64,000 bases of DNA from Agelaius tricolor (taxonomy: Eukaryota > Chordata > Aves > Passeriformes > Icteridae). A program made the translations under genes and the position numbers. Location: assembly GCA_023055355.1 (NCBI GenBank), contig JALJCS010000039.1, forward strand, positions 62,001 to 126,000, given 5' to 3'. Shown here one piece after another: positions 50,630 through 62,596 of this stretch (positions within the stretch are counted from its first letter, which is position 1; each line of letters begins with the position of its first letter). The notes beneath the pieces are model-generated. The model saw nothing but the letters and a program-made list of their open reading frames with translations. It made no database searches and had not been told where the DNA came from.

Positions 50630-53600
50630 GTAAAAGAACGTTGTCCAAAACAGCTCCTCTTCGAAAGGAATGTGAAGGGAGAAGGCAGGAGAGTGAAAGG
50701 CGACTGTTTTCCACAAGTTTGTAAGCTGCGCACACAATCCCAGTGGAGTGCGGCTTCATTCTTCGCCTTTCGGAAGATTCAGCTTTCCCCGGCTCCCGGA
50801 AGGGAACAATCGGCTTCTCCGCGCACAGAGCATTGTGCCGGTGGTGGTGCGTTCCGGAGAGCGGCTTCTGGCAAAAGACGCCCGGGACCGGTGCTCTGCT
50901 ACGGAGAGCTCCGTATCTAGGTCTTCTGCGTCTGCTGTCGCCTACATCTTAGCAAAAAGCATGTCCACTAGGTCTCGCAATAAGAAGCTGTGCTTGTGCA
51001 GACAACACCAACAATAGTGTTCTAGAGGTTGCACGGAGGTCTGCAGACTCTTTTGCAAGAAGTAAAAGAACGTTTTCTAAAACAGCTCCTCTTGGAAGGG
51101 AATGTGAATGGAGAAGGCAGGAGAGTGAAAGGCGACTGTTTTCCACAAGTTTGCAAGCTGCGCACACAATCCCAGTGTAGTGGGGCTTCGTTCATCGCCT
51201 TTCGGAAGATGCAGCTTTCCCCGGCTCCCGGAGGTGAAGACGCGGCTTCTTCGCCATCAGAGCATTTTGACGGTCTGGGTGCGTTCCAGAGAGCGGCTTC
51301 TGCCAAAAGACGCCCGGGACCGGTGCTCTGCTTCGGAGAGCTCCGTATCTAGGTCTTCTGCGTCTGCTGTCGCCTACATCTTAGCAAAAAGCATTTCCAC
51401 TAGGTCTTGCATGGAGAAACTGTATCAGTACAGAAAACATCGCCATTTGTGTTCTAGAGGTTGCACGGAGGTCTGCAGAGTGTTTTGCAAGATGTAAAAG
51501 AAAGTTGTCCAAAACAGCTCCTTTAGGAGGGGAATGTGAAGGGAGAAGGCAGGAGAGTGGAAGGCGACTGTTTTCCACAAGTTTGCAAGCTGCGGACACA
51601 ATCCCAGTGGAGTGCGGCTTCGTTCCTCGCCTTTCGGAAGATGCAGCTTTGCCCGGCTCTCGGAGGCAAAGAGGCTTCTTCGCCATCAGAGCATTTTGAC
51701 GGTCTGGGTTCGTTCCGGAGAGCGGCTTCTGCCAAAAGACGCCCGGGACCGGTGCTCTGCTTCGGAGAGCTCCGTATCTAGGTCTTCTGCGTCGGCTGTC
51801 GACTACATCTTAGCAAAAAGCATTTTCACGAGGTCTCGCAAAAAGAAACTGCGCCAGTGTAGAAAACATCGCCATTTGTGTTCTAGAGGTTGCACGGAGG
51901 TCTGCAGAGTGTTTTGCAAGAAGTAAAAGAACGTTGTCCAAAACAGCTCCACTTCCAAGGGAATGTGAATGGAGAAGGCAGGAGAGTGAAAGGCGACTGT
52001 TTTCCACAAGTTTGCAAGCTGCGCACACAATCCCAGAGGAGTGCGGGTTCGTTCCTCGCCTTTCGGAAGATGCAGCTTTGCCCGGCTCTCGGAGGCAAAG
52101 AAGAGGCTTCTTCGCCATCAGAGCATTTTGACGGTCTGGGTGCGTTCCAGAGAGCGCCTTCTGCCAAAAGACGCCCGGGACCGGTGCTCTGCTTCGGAGA
52201 GCTCCGTATCTAGGTCTTCTGCGTCTGCTGTCGCCTACATCTTAGCAAAAAGTATTTCCACTAGGTCTTGCATGGAGAAACTGTATCAGTACAGAAAACA
52301 TCGCCATTTGTGTTCTAGAGGTTGCACGGAGGTGTGCAGAGTGTTTTGCAAGATGTAAAAGAAAGTTGTCCAAAACAGCTCCTTTAGGAGGGGAATGTGA
52401 AGGGAGAAGGCAGGAGAGTGGAAGGCGACTGTTTTCCACAAGTTTGCAAGGTGCGCACACAATCCCAGTGGAGTGCGGCTTCGTTCCTCGCCTTTCGGAA
52501 GATGCAGCTTTGCCCGGCTCTCGGAGGCAAAGAGGCTTCTTCGCCATCAGAGCATTTTGACGGTCTGGGTGCGTTCCGGAGAGCGGCTTCTGCCAAAAGA
52601 CGCCCGGGACCGGTGCTCTGCTTCGGTGAGCTCCGTATCTAGGTCTTCTGCGTCTGCTGTCGCCTACATCTTTGCAAAAAGTATTTCCACTAGGTCTTGC
52701 ATGGAGAAACTGTATCAGTACAGAAAAAATCGCCATTTGTGTTCTAGAGGTTGCACGGTGGTCTGCAGAGTGTTTTGCAAGAAGTAAAAGAACGTTGTCC
52801 AAAACACCTCCTCTTCCAAGGGAATGTGAAGGGAGAAGGCAGGAGAGTGAAACGCGACTGTTTTCCACAAGTTTGCAAGCTGCGCACACAATCCCAGTGG
52901 AGTGCGGCTTCTTTCCTCGCCTTTCGGAAGATGCAGCTTTGCCCGGCTCTCGGAGGCAAAGAAGAGGCTTCTTCGCCATCAGAGCATTTTGACGGTCTGG
53001 GTGCGTTCCAGAGAGCGCCTTCTGCCAAAAGACGCCCGGGACCGGTGCTCTGCTTCGGAGAGCTCCGTATCTAGGTCTTCTGCGTCTGCTGTCGCCTACA
53101 TCTTAGCAAAAAGCATGTCCACTAGGTCTCGCAATAAGAAGCTGTGCTTGTGCAGACAACACCAACAATAGTGTTCTAGAGGTTGCACCGAGGTCTGCAG
53201 ACTCTTTTGTAAGAAGTAAAAGAACGTTTTCTAAAACAGCTCCTCTTGGAAGGGAATGTGAATGGAGAAGGCAGGAGAGTGAAACGCGACTGTTTTCCAC
53301 AAGTTTGCAAGCTGCGCACACAATCCCAGTGCAGTGGGGCTTCGTTCATCGCCTTTCGGAAGATGCAGCTTTCCCCGGCTCCCGGAGGTGAAGACGCGGC
53401 TTCTTTGCCATCAGAGCATTTTGACGGTCTGGGTGCGTTCCAGAGAGCGCCTTCTGCCAAAAGACGCCCGGGACCGGTGCTCTGCTTCGGAGAGCTCCGT
53501 ATCTAGGTCTTCTGCGTCTGCTGTCGCCTACATCTTAGCAAAAAGTATTTCCACTAGGTCTTGCATGGAGAAACTGTATCAGTACAGAAAAAATCGCCAT

Positions 53601-56260
53601 TTGTGTTCTAGAGGTTGCACGGAGGTCTGCAGAGTGTTTTGCAAGATGTAAAAGAAAGTTGTCCAAAACAGCTCCGTTAGGAGGGGAATGTGAATGGAGA
53701 AGGCAGGAGAGTGGAAGGCGACTGTTTTCCACAAGTTTGCAAGCTGCGGACACAATCCCAGTGTAGTGGGGCTTCGTTCCTCGCCTTTCGGAAGATGCAG
53801 CTTTCCCCGGCTCCGGGAGGCGAAGAAGCTGCTTCTTGGCGCACAGAGCATTGTGCCGGTGGTGGTGCGTTCCAGAGAGCGGCTTCTGCCGAAAGACGCC
53901 CGGGACCGGTGCTCTGCTTCGGAGAGCTCCGTATCTAGGTCTTCTGCGTCGGCTGTCGACTACATCTTAGCAAAAAGCATTTTCACGAGGTCTCGCAAAA
54001 AGAAACTGCGCCAGTGTAGAAAACATCGCCTATTGTGTTCTAGAAGTTGCACGGAGGTCTGCAGAGTGTTTTGCAAGAAGTAAAAGAACGTTGTCCAAAA
54101 CAGCTCCTCTTCGAAAGGAATGTGAAGGGAGAAGGCAGGAGAGTGAAAGGCGACTGTTTTCCACAAGTTTGCAAGGTGCGCACACAATCCCAGTGGAGTG
54201 CGGCTTCATTCTTCGCCTTTCGGAAGATTCAGCTTTCCCCGGCTCCCGGAAGGGAACAATCGGCTTCTCCGCGCACAGAGCATTGTGCCGGGGGTGGTGC
54301 GTTCCGGAGAGCGGCTTCTGCCGAAAGACGCCCGGGACCGGTGCTCTGCTTCGGAGAGCTCCGTATCTAGGTCTTCTGCGTCTGCTGTCGCCTACATCTT
54401 AGCAAAAAGTATTTCCACTAGGTCTTGCATGGAGAAACTGTATCAGTACACAAAACATCGCCATTTGTGTTCTAGAGGTTGCACGGAGGTCTGCAGAGTG
54501 TTTTGCAAGAAGTAAAAGAAAGTTGTCCAAAACAGCTCCTCTTGGAAGTTAATGTGAATGGAGAAAGCAGGAGAGTGGAAGGCGACTGTTTTCCACAAGT
54601 TTGCAAGGTGCGCACACAATCCCAGTGGAGTGCGGCTTCGTTCCTCGCCTTTCGGAAGATGCAGCTTTGCCCGGCTCTCGGAGGCAAAGAGGCTTCTTCG
54701 CCATCAGAGCATTTTGACGGTCTGGGTGCGTTCCGGAGAGCGGCTTCTGCCAAAAGACGCCCGGGACCGGTGCTCTGCTTCGGTGAGCTCCGTATCTAGG
54801 TCTTCTGCGTCTGCTGTCGCCTACATCTTTGCAAAAAGTATTTCCACTAGGTCTTGCATGGAGAAACTGTATCAGTACAGAAAACATCGCCATTTGTGTT
54901 CTAGAGGTTGCACGGAGGTCTGCAGAGTGTTTTGCAAGATGTAAAAGAAAGTTGTCCAAAACAGCTCCTTTAGGAGGGGAATGTGAAGGGAGAAGGCAGG
55001 AGAGTGGAAGGCGACTGTTTTCCACAAGTTTGCAAGCTGCGGACACAATCCCAGTGGAGTGCGGCTTCGTTCCTCGCCTTTCGGAAGATGCAGCTTTGCC
55101 CGGCTCCCAGAGGGGAAGAAACGGCTTCTTCGCGCTCAGGGTATTGTGGCGGTCGTGGTGCGTTCCAGAGAGCGGCTTCTGCCAAAAGACGCCCGGGACC
55201 GGTGCTCTGCTACGGAGAGCTCCGTATCTAGGTCTTCTGCGTCGGCTGTCGACTACATCTTAGCAAAAAGCATTTTCACGAGGTCTCGCAAAAAGAAACT
55301 GCGCCAGTGTAGAAAACATCGCCATTTGTGTTCTAGAGGTTGCACGGTGGTCTGCAGAGTGTTTTGGAAGAAGTAAAAGAACGTTGTCCAAAACAGCTCC
55401 TCTTCCAAGGGAATGTGAATCGAGAAGGCAGGAGAGTGAAACGCGACTGTTTTCCACAAGTTTGCAAGGTGCGCACACAATCCCAGTGGAGTGCGGCTTC
55501 GTTCCTCGCCTTTCGGAAGATGCAGCTTTGCCCGGCTCTCGGAGGCAAAGAAGAGGCTTCCTCGCCATCAGAGCATTTTGACGGTCTGGGTGCGTTCCAG
55601 AGAGCGCCTTCTGCCAAAAGACGCCCGGGACCGGTGCTCTGCTTCGGAGAGCTCCGTATCTAGGTCTTCTGCGTCTGCTGTAGCCTACATCTTAGCAGAA
55701 AGTATTTCCACTAGGTCTTGCATGGAGAAACTGTATCAGTACAGAAAACATCGCCATTTGTGTTCTAGAGGTTGCACGGAGGTCTGCAGAGTGTTTTGCA
55801 AGATGTAAAAGAATGTTGTCCAAAACAGCTCCTTTAGGAGGGGAATGTGAAGGGAGAAGGCAGGAGAGTGGAAGGCGACTGTTTTCCACAAGTTTGCAAG
55901 CTGCGGACACAATCCCAGTGGAGTGCGGCTTCGTTCATCGCCTTTCGGAAGATGCAGCTTTGCCCGGCTCTCGGAGGCAAAGAAGAGGCTTCTTCGCCAT
56001 CAGAGCATTTTGACGGTCTGGGTGCGTTCCGGAGAGCGGCTTCTGCCAAAAGACGCCCGGGACCGGTGCTCTGCTTCGGAGAGCTCCGTATCTAGGTCTT
56101 CTGCGTCTGCTGTCGACTACATCTTAGCAAAAAGCATTTCCACTAGGTCTCGAAAAAAGAAACTGCGCCAGTGCAGAAAACACCCACAATAGTGTTCTTT
56201 AGTTGCACGGAGGTCTGCAGACTGTTTTGCAAGAAGTAAAAGAACGTTGTCCAAAACAGC
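50630..56260 (+). repeat. Domain C long block, copy 2 (about 5.6 kb)
   Basis: Counterpart of 42430-47640, one monomer longer. Similarity to the first copy ends near 56260, inside the unit at 56124. From there about nine monomers (to about 60130) have no counterpart at the corresponding place in copy 1. Confidence 0.82.
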
Positions 56261-59200
56261 TCCTCTTCAAAGGGAATGTGAAGGGAGAAGGCAGGAGAGT
56301 GAAAGGCGACTGTTTTCCACAAGTTTGCAAGGTGCGCACACAATTCCAGTGGAGTGCGGCTTCATTCTTCGCCTTTCGGAAGATTCAGCTTTCCCTGGCT
56401 CCCGGAGGGGAACTATCGGCCTCTCCGCCCACAGAGCATTGTGCCGGGGGTGGTGCGTTCCGGAGAGCGGCTTCTTCCGAAAGACGCCCGGGACCGGTGC
56501 TCTGCTTCGGAGAGCTCCGTATCTAGGTCTTCTGCGTCGGCTGTCGACTACATCTTAGCAAAAAGCATTTCCACTAGGTCTTGCATGGAGAAACTGTGCC
56601 AATGCAGAAAACACCCACAATTGTGTTCTAGAGGTTGCACGGAGGTCTGCAGAGTGTTTTGCAAGGAGGAAAAGAAAGTTGTCCAAAACAGCTCCTCTTC
56701 GAAAGGAATGTGAAGGGAGAAGGCAGGAGAGTGAAAGGCGACTGTTTTCCACAAGTTTGCAAGCTGCGCACACAATCCCAGTGGAGTGCGGCTTCGTTCA
56801 TCGCCTTTCGGAAGATGCAGCTTTGCCCGGCTCTCGGAGGCAAAGAGGCTTCTTCGCCATCAGAGCATTTTGACGGTCTGGGTGCGTTCCGGAGAGCGGC
56901 TTCTGCCAAAAGACGCCCGGGACCGGTGCTCTGCTTCGGAGAGCTCCGTATCTAGGTCTTCTGCGTCTGCTGTCGCCTACATCTTAGCAAAAAGCATGTC
57001 CACTAGGTCTCGCAATAAGAAGCTGTGCTTGTGCAGACAACACCAACAATAGTGTTCTAGAGGTTGCACGGTGGTCTGCAGAGTGTTTCGGAAGAAGTAA
57101 AAGAACGTTGTCCAAAACAGCTCCTCTTCCAAGGGAATGTGAATCGAGAAGGCAGGAGAGTGAAACGCGACTGTTTTCCACAAGTTTGCAAGCTGCGCAC
57201 ACAATCCCAGTGCAATGGGGCTTCGTTCATCGCCTTTCGGAAGATGCAGCTTTCCCCGGCTCCCGGAGGTGAAGACGCGGCTTCTTCGCCATCAGAGCAT
57301 TTTGACGGTCTGGGTGCGTTCCAGAGAGCGCCTTCTGCCAAAAGACGCCCGGGACCGGTGCTCTGCTTCGGAGAGCTCCGTATCTAGGTCTTCTGCGTCT
57401 GCTGTCGACTACATCTTAGCAAAAAGCATTTCCACTAGGTCTTGCATGGAGAAACTGTATCAGTACAGAAAACATCGCCATTTGTGTTCTAGAGGTTGCA
57501 CGGAGGTCTGCAGAGTGTTTTGCAAGATGTAAAAGAAAGTTGTCCAAAACAGCTCCGTTAGGAGGGGAATGTGAATGGAGAAGGCAGGAGAGTGGAAGGC
57601 GACTGTTTTCCACAAGTTTGCAAGCTGCGCACACAATCCCAGTGGAGTGCGGCTTCGTTCCTCGCCTTTCGGAAGATGCAGCTTTCCCCGGCTCCGGGAG
57701 GCGAAGAAGCTGCTTCTTGGCGCACAGAGCATTGTGCCGGTGGTGGTGCGTTCCAGAGAGCGGCTTCTGCCGAAAGACGCCCGGGACCGGTGCTCTGCTT
57801 CGGAGAGCTCCGTATCTAGGTCTTCTGCGTCGGCTGTCGACTACATCTTAGCAAAAAGCATTTTCACGAGGTCTCGCAAAAAGAAACTGCGCCTGTGTAG
57901 AAAACATCGCCTATTGTGTTCTAGAAGTTGCACGGAGGTCTGCAGAGTGTTTTGCAAGAAGTAAAAGAACGTTGTCCAAAACAGCTCCTCTTCGAAAGGA
58001 ATGTGAAGGGAGAAGGCAGGAGAGTGAAAGGCGACTGTTTTCCACAAGTTTGCAAGGTGCGCACACAATCCCAGTGGAGTGCTGCTTCATTCTTCGCCTT
58101 TCGGAAGATGCAGCTTTCCCCGGCTCCCGGAAGGGAACAATCGGCTTCTCCGCGCACAGAGCATTGTGCCGGTGGTGGTGCGTTCCGGAGAGCGGCTTCT
58201 GCAGAAAGACGCCCGGGACCGGTGCTCTGCTACGGAGAGCTCCGTATCTAGGTCTTCTGCGTCTGCTGTCGACTACATCTTAGCAAAAAGCATTTCCACT
58301 AGGTCTTGCATGGAGAAACTGTATCAGTACAGAAAACATCGCCATTTGTGTTCTAGAGGTTGCACGGAGGTCTGCAGAGTGTTTTGCAAGAAGTAAAAGA
58401 AAGTTGTCCAAAACAGCTCCTCTTGGAAGTTAATGTGAAGGGAGAAGGCAGGAGAGTGAAAGGCGACTGTTTTCCACAAGTTTGCAAGCTGCGGACACAA
58501 TCCCAGTGGAGTGCGGCTTCGTTCCTCGCCTTTCGGAAGATGCAGCTTTGCCCGGCTCTCGGAGGCAAAGAAGAGGCTTCTTCGCCATCAGAGCATTTTG
58601 ACGGTCTGGGTGCGTTCCAGAGAGCGCCTTCTGCCAAAAGACGCCCGGGACCGGTGCTCTGCTTCGGAGAGCTCCGTATCTAGGTCTTCTGCGTCTGCTG
58701 TCGCCTACATCTTAGCAAAAAGTATTTCCACTAGGTCTTGCATGGAGAAACTGTATCAGTACAGAAAACATCGCCATTTGTGTTCTAGAGGTTGCACGGA
58801 GGTCTGCAGAGTGTTTTGCAAGAAGTAAAAGAAAGTTGTCCAAAACAGCTCCTCTTGGAAGTTAATGTGAATGGAGAAAGCAGGAGAGTGGAAGGCGACT
58901 GTTTTCCACAAGTTTGCAAGGTGCGCACACAATCCCAGTGGAGTGCGGCTTCGTTCATCGCCTTTCGGAAGATGCAGCTTTGCCCGGCTCTCGGAGGCAA
59001 AGAGGCTTCTTCGCCATCAGAGCATTTTGACGGTCTGGGTGCGTTCCGGAGAGCGGCTTCTGCCGAAAGACGCCCGGGACCGGTGCTCTGCTTCGGAGAG
59101 CTCCGTATCTAGGTCTTCTGCGTCTGCTGTCGACTACATCTTAGCAAAAAGCATTTCCACTAGGTCTTGCATGGAGAAACTGTATCAGTACAGAAAAAAT

Positions 59201-60130
59201 CGCCATTTGTGTTCTAGAGGTTGCACGGTGGTCTGCAGAGTGTTTTGCAAGATGTAAAAGAAAGTTGTCCAAAACAGCTCCTTTAGGAGGGGAATGTGAA
59301 GGGAGAAGGCAGGAGAGTGAAAGGCGACTGTTTTCCACAAGTTTGCAAGCTGCGGACACAATCCCAGTGGAGTGCGGCTTCGTTCCTCGCCTTTCGGAAG
59401 ATGCAGCTTTCCCCGGCTCCGGGAGGCGAAGAAGCTGCTTCTTGGCGCACAGAGCATTGTGCCGGTGGTGGTGCGTTCCAGAGAGCGGCTTCTGCCGAAA
59501 GACGCCCGGGACCGGTGCTCTGCTTCGGAGAGCTCCGTATCTAGGTCTTCTGCGTCTGCTGTCGACTACATCTTAGCAAAAAGCATTTCCACTAGGTCTT
59601 GCATGGAGAAACTGTATCAGTACAGAAAACATCGCCATTTGTGTTCTAGAGGTTGCACGGTGGTCTGCAGAGTGTTTTGCAAGAAGTAAAAGAACGTTGT
59701 CCAAAACAGCTCCTCTTCCAAGGGAATGTGAAGGGAGAAGGCAGGAGAGTGAAAGGCGACTGTTTTCCACAAGTTTGCAAGCTGCGCACACAATCCCAGT
59801 GGAGTGCGGCTTCTTTCCTCGCCTTTCGGAAGATGCAGCTTTGCCCGGCTCTCGGAGGCAAAGAAGAGGCTTCTTCGCCATCAGAGCATTTTGACGGTCT
59901 GGGTGCGTTCCAGAGAGCGCCTTCTGCCAAAAGACGCCCGGGACCGGTGCTCTGCTTCGGAGAGCTCCGTATCTAGGTCTTCTGCGTCTGCTGTCGACTA
60001 CATCTTAGCAAAAAGCATTTCCACTAGGTCTTGCATGGAGAAACTGTGCCAATGCAGAAAACACCCACAATTGTGTTCTAGAGGTTGCACGGAGGTCTGC
60101 AGAGTGTTTTGCAAGAAGTAAAAGAACGTT
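56260..60130 (+). repeat. Nine-monomer insertion relative to the first C block
   Basis: The offset between matching sequence is 8626 bp on its left and 12508 bp on its right, a difference of 3882 bp or nine monomers. It is itself satellite of the same family: caataag head at 56984, cctattg head at 57848, 429-bp units at 56555 and 58712. Private marks include tttcggaagaag (about 57087) and cagtgcaatgggg (about 57210). Confidence 0.75.
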
Positions 60131-62160
60131 GTCCAAAACAGCTCCTCTTCGAAAGGAATGTGAAGGGAGAAGGCAGGAGAGTGAAAGGCGACTGTTTTCC
60201 ACAAGTTTGCAAGGTGCGCACACAATCCCAGTGGAGTGCGGCTTCATTCTTCGCCTTTCGGAAGATTCAGCTTTCCCCGGCTCCCGGAAGGGAACAATCG
60301 GCTTCTCCGCGCACAGAGCATTGTGCCGGTGGTGGTGCGTTCCGGAGAGCGGCTTCTGCCGAAAGACGCCCGGGACCGGTGCTCTGCTACGGAGAGCTCC
60401 GTATCTAGGTCTTCTGCGTCTGCTGTCGCCTACATCTTAGCAAAAAGCATGTCCACTAGGTCTCGCAATAAGAAGCTGTGCTTGTGCAGACAACACCAAC
60501 AATAGTGTTCTAGAGGTTGCACGGAGGTCTGCAGACTCTTTTGCAAGAAGTAAAAGAACGTTTTCTAAAACAGCTCCTCTTGGAAGGGAATGTGAATGGA
60601 GAAGGCAGGAGAGTGAAACGCGACTGTTTTCCACAAGTTTGCAAGCTGCGCACACAATCCCAGTGTAGTGGGGCTTCGTTCATCGCCTTTCGGAAGATGC
60701 AGCTTTCCCCGGCTCCCGGAGGTGAAGACGCGGCTTCTTCGCCATCAGAGCATTTTGACGGTCTGGGTGCGTTCCGGAGAGCGCCTTCTGCCAAAAGACG
60801 CCCGGGACCGGTGCTCTGCTTCGGAGAGCTCCGTATCTAGGTCTTCTGCGTCTGCTGTCGACTACATCTTAGCAAAAAGCATTTCCACTAGGTCTTGCAT
60901 GGAGAAACTGTATCAGTACAGAAAACATCGCCATTTGTGTTCTAGAGGTTGCACGGAGGTCTGCAGAGTGTTTTGCAAGATGTAAAAGAACGTTGTCCAA
61001 AACAGCTCCTCTTCCAAGGGAATGTGAATGGAGAAGGCAGGAGAGTGAAAGGCGACTGTTTTCCACAAGTTTGCAAGCTGCGCACACAATCCCAGAGGAG
61101 TGCGGCTTCGTTCATCGCCTTTCGGAAGATTCAGCTTTCCCCGGCTCCGGGAGGCGAAGAAGCGGCTTCTTGGTGCACAGAGAATTGTGACGGTCGTGGT
61201 GCGTTCCAGAGAGCGGCTTCTGCCGAAAGACGCCCGGGACCGGTGCTCTGCTTCGGAGAGCTCCGTATCTAGGTCTTCTGCGTCGGCTGTCGACTACATC
61301 TTAGCAAAAAGTATTTCCACTAGGTCTTGCATGGAGAAACTGTATCAGTACAGAAAACATCGCCATTTGTGTTCTAGAGGTTGCACGGAGGTCTGCAGAG
61401 TGTTTTGCAAGAAGTAAAAGAAAGTTGTCCAAAACAGCTCCTCTTGGAAGTTAATGTGAATGGAGAAAGCAGGAGAGTGGAAGGCGACTGTTTTCCACAA
61501 GTTTGCAAGGTGCGCACACAATCCCAGTGGAGTGCGGCTTCGTTCATCGCCTTTCGGAAGATGCAGCTTTGCCCGGCTCCCAGAGGGGAAGAAACGGCTT
61601 CTTCGCGCTCAGGGTATTGTGGCGGTCGTGGTGCGTTCCAGAGAGCGGCTTCTGCCAAAAGACGCCCGGGACCGGTGCTCTGCTTCGGAGAGCTCCGTAT
61701 CTAGGTCTTCTGCGTCGGCTGTCGACTACATCTTAGCAAAAAGCATTTTCACGAGGTCTCGCAAAAAGAAACTGCGCCAGTGTAGAAAACATCGCCATTT
61801 GTGTTCTAGAGGTTGCACGGTGGTCTGCAGAGTGTTTTGGAAGAAGTAAAAGAACGTTGTCCAAAACAGCTCCTCTTCCAAGGGAATGTGAATGGAGAAG
61901 GCAGGAGAGTGGAAGGCGACTGTTTTCCACAAGTTTGCAAGCTGCGCACACAATCCCAGTGGAGTGCGGCTTCGTTCCTCGCCTTTCGGAAGATGCAGCT
62001 TTGCCCGGCTCTCGGAGGCAAAGAAGAGGCTTCTTCGCCATCAGAGCATTTTGACCGTCTGGGTGCGTTCCAGAGAGCGCCTTCTGCCAAAAGACGCCCG
62101 GGACCGGTGCTCTGCTTCGGAGAGCTCCGTATCTAGGTCTTCTGCGTCTGCTGTCGCCTA
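60130..62160 (+). repeat. Continuation of the C block, matching 47640-49650
   Basis: The units at 60437, 60869, 61301 and 61733 pair with 47929, 48361, 48793 and 49225 at a constant offset of 12508 bp. The caataag-head unit and the unit with the cccagaggggaag variable segment occur in the same order in both. The pair 48361/60869 agrees only in its front half: the tail of 48361 (aatccaagtggagttgggc) instead matches the unit at 62165. Confidence 0.75.
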
Positions 62161-62596
62161 CATCTTAGCAAAAAGCATTTCCACTAGGTCTTGCATGGAG
62201 AAACTGTATCAGTACAGAAAACATCGCCATTTGTGTTCTAGAGGTTGCACGGAGGTCTGCAGAGTGTTTTGCAAGATGTAAAAGAACGTTGTCCAAAACA
62301 GCTCCTCTTCCAAGGGAATGTGAATGGAGAAGGCAGGAGAGTGAAAGGCGACTGTTTTCCACAAGTTTGCAAGCTGCGCACACAATCCAAGTGGAGTTGG
62401 GCTTCGTTCTTCGCCTTTCGGAAGATTCAGCTTTCCCCGGCTCCCGGAGGGGAACAATCGGCTTCTCCGCGCAGAGAGCATTGTGCCGGTGGTGGTGCGT
62501 TCCGGAGAGCGGCTTCTGCCGAAAGACGCCCGGGACCGGTGCTCTGCTTCGGAGAGCTCCGTATCTAGGTCTTCTGCGTCGGCTGTCGCCTACATC

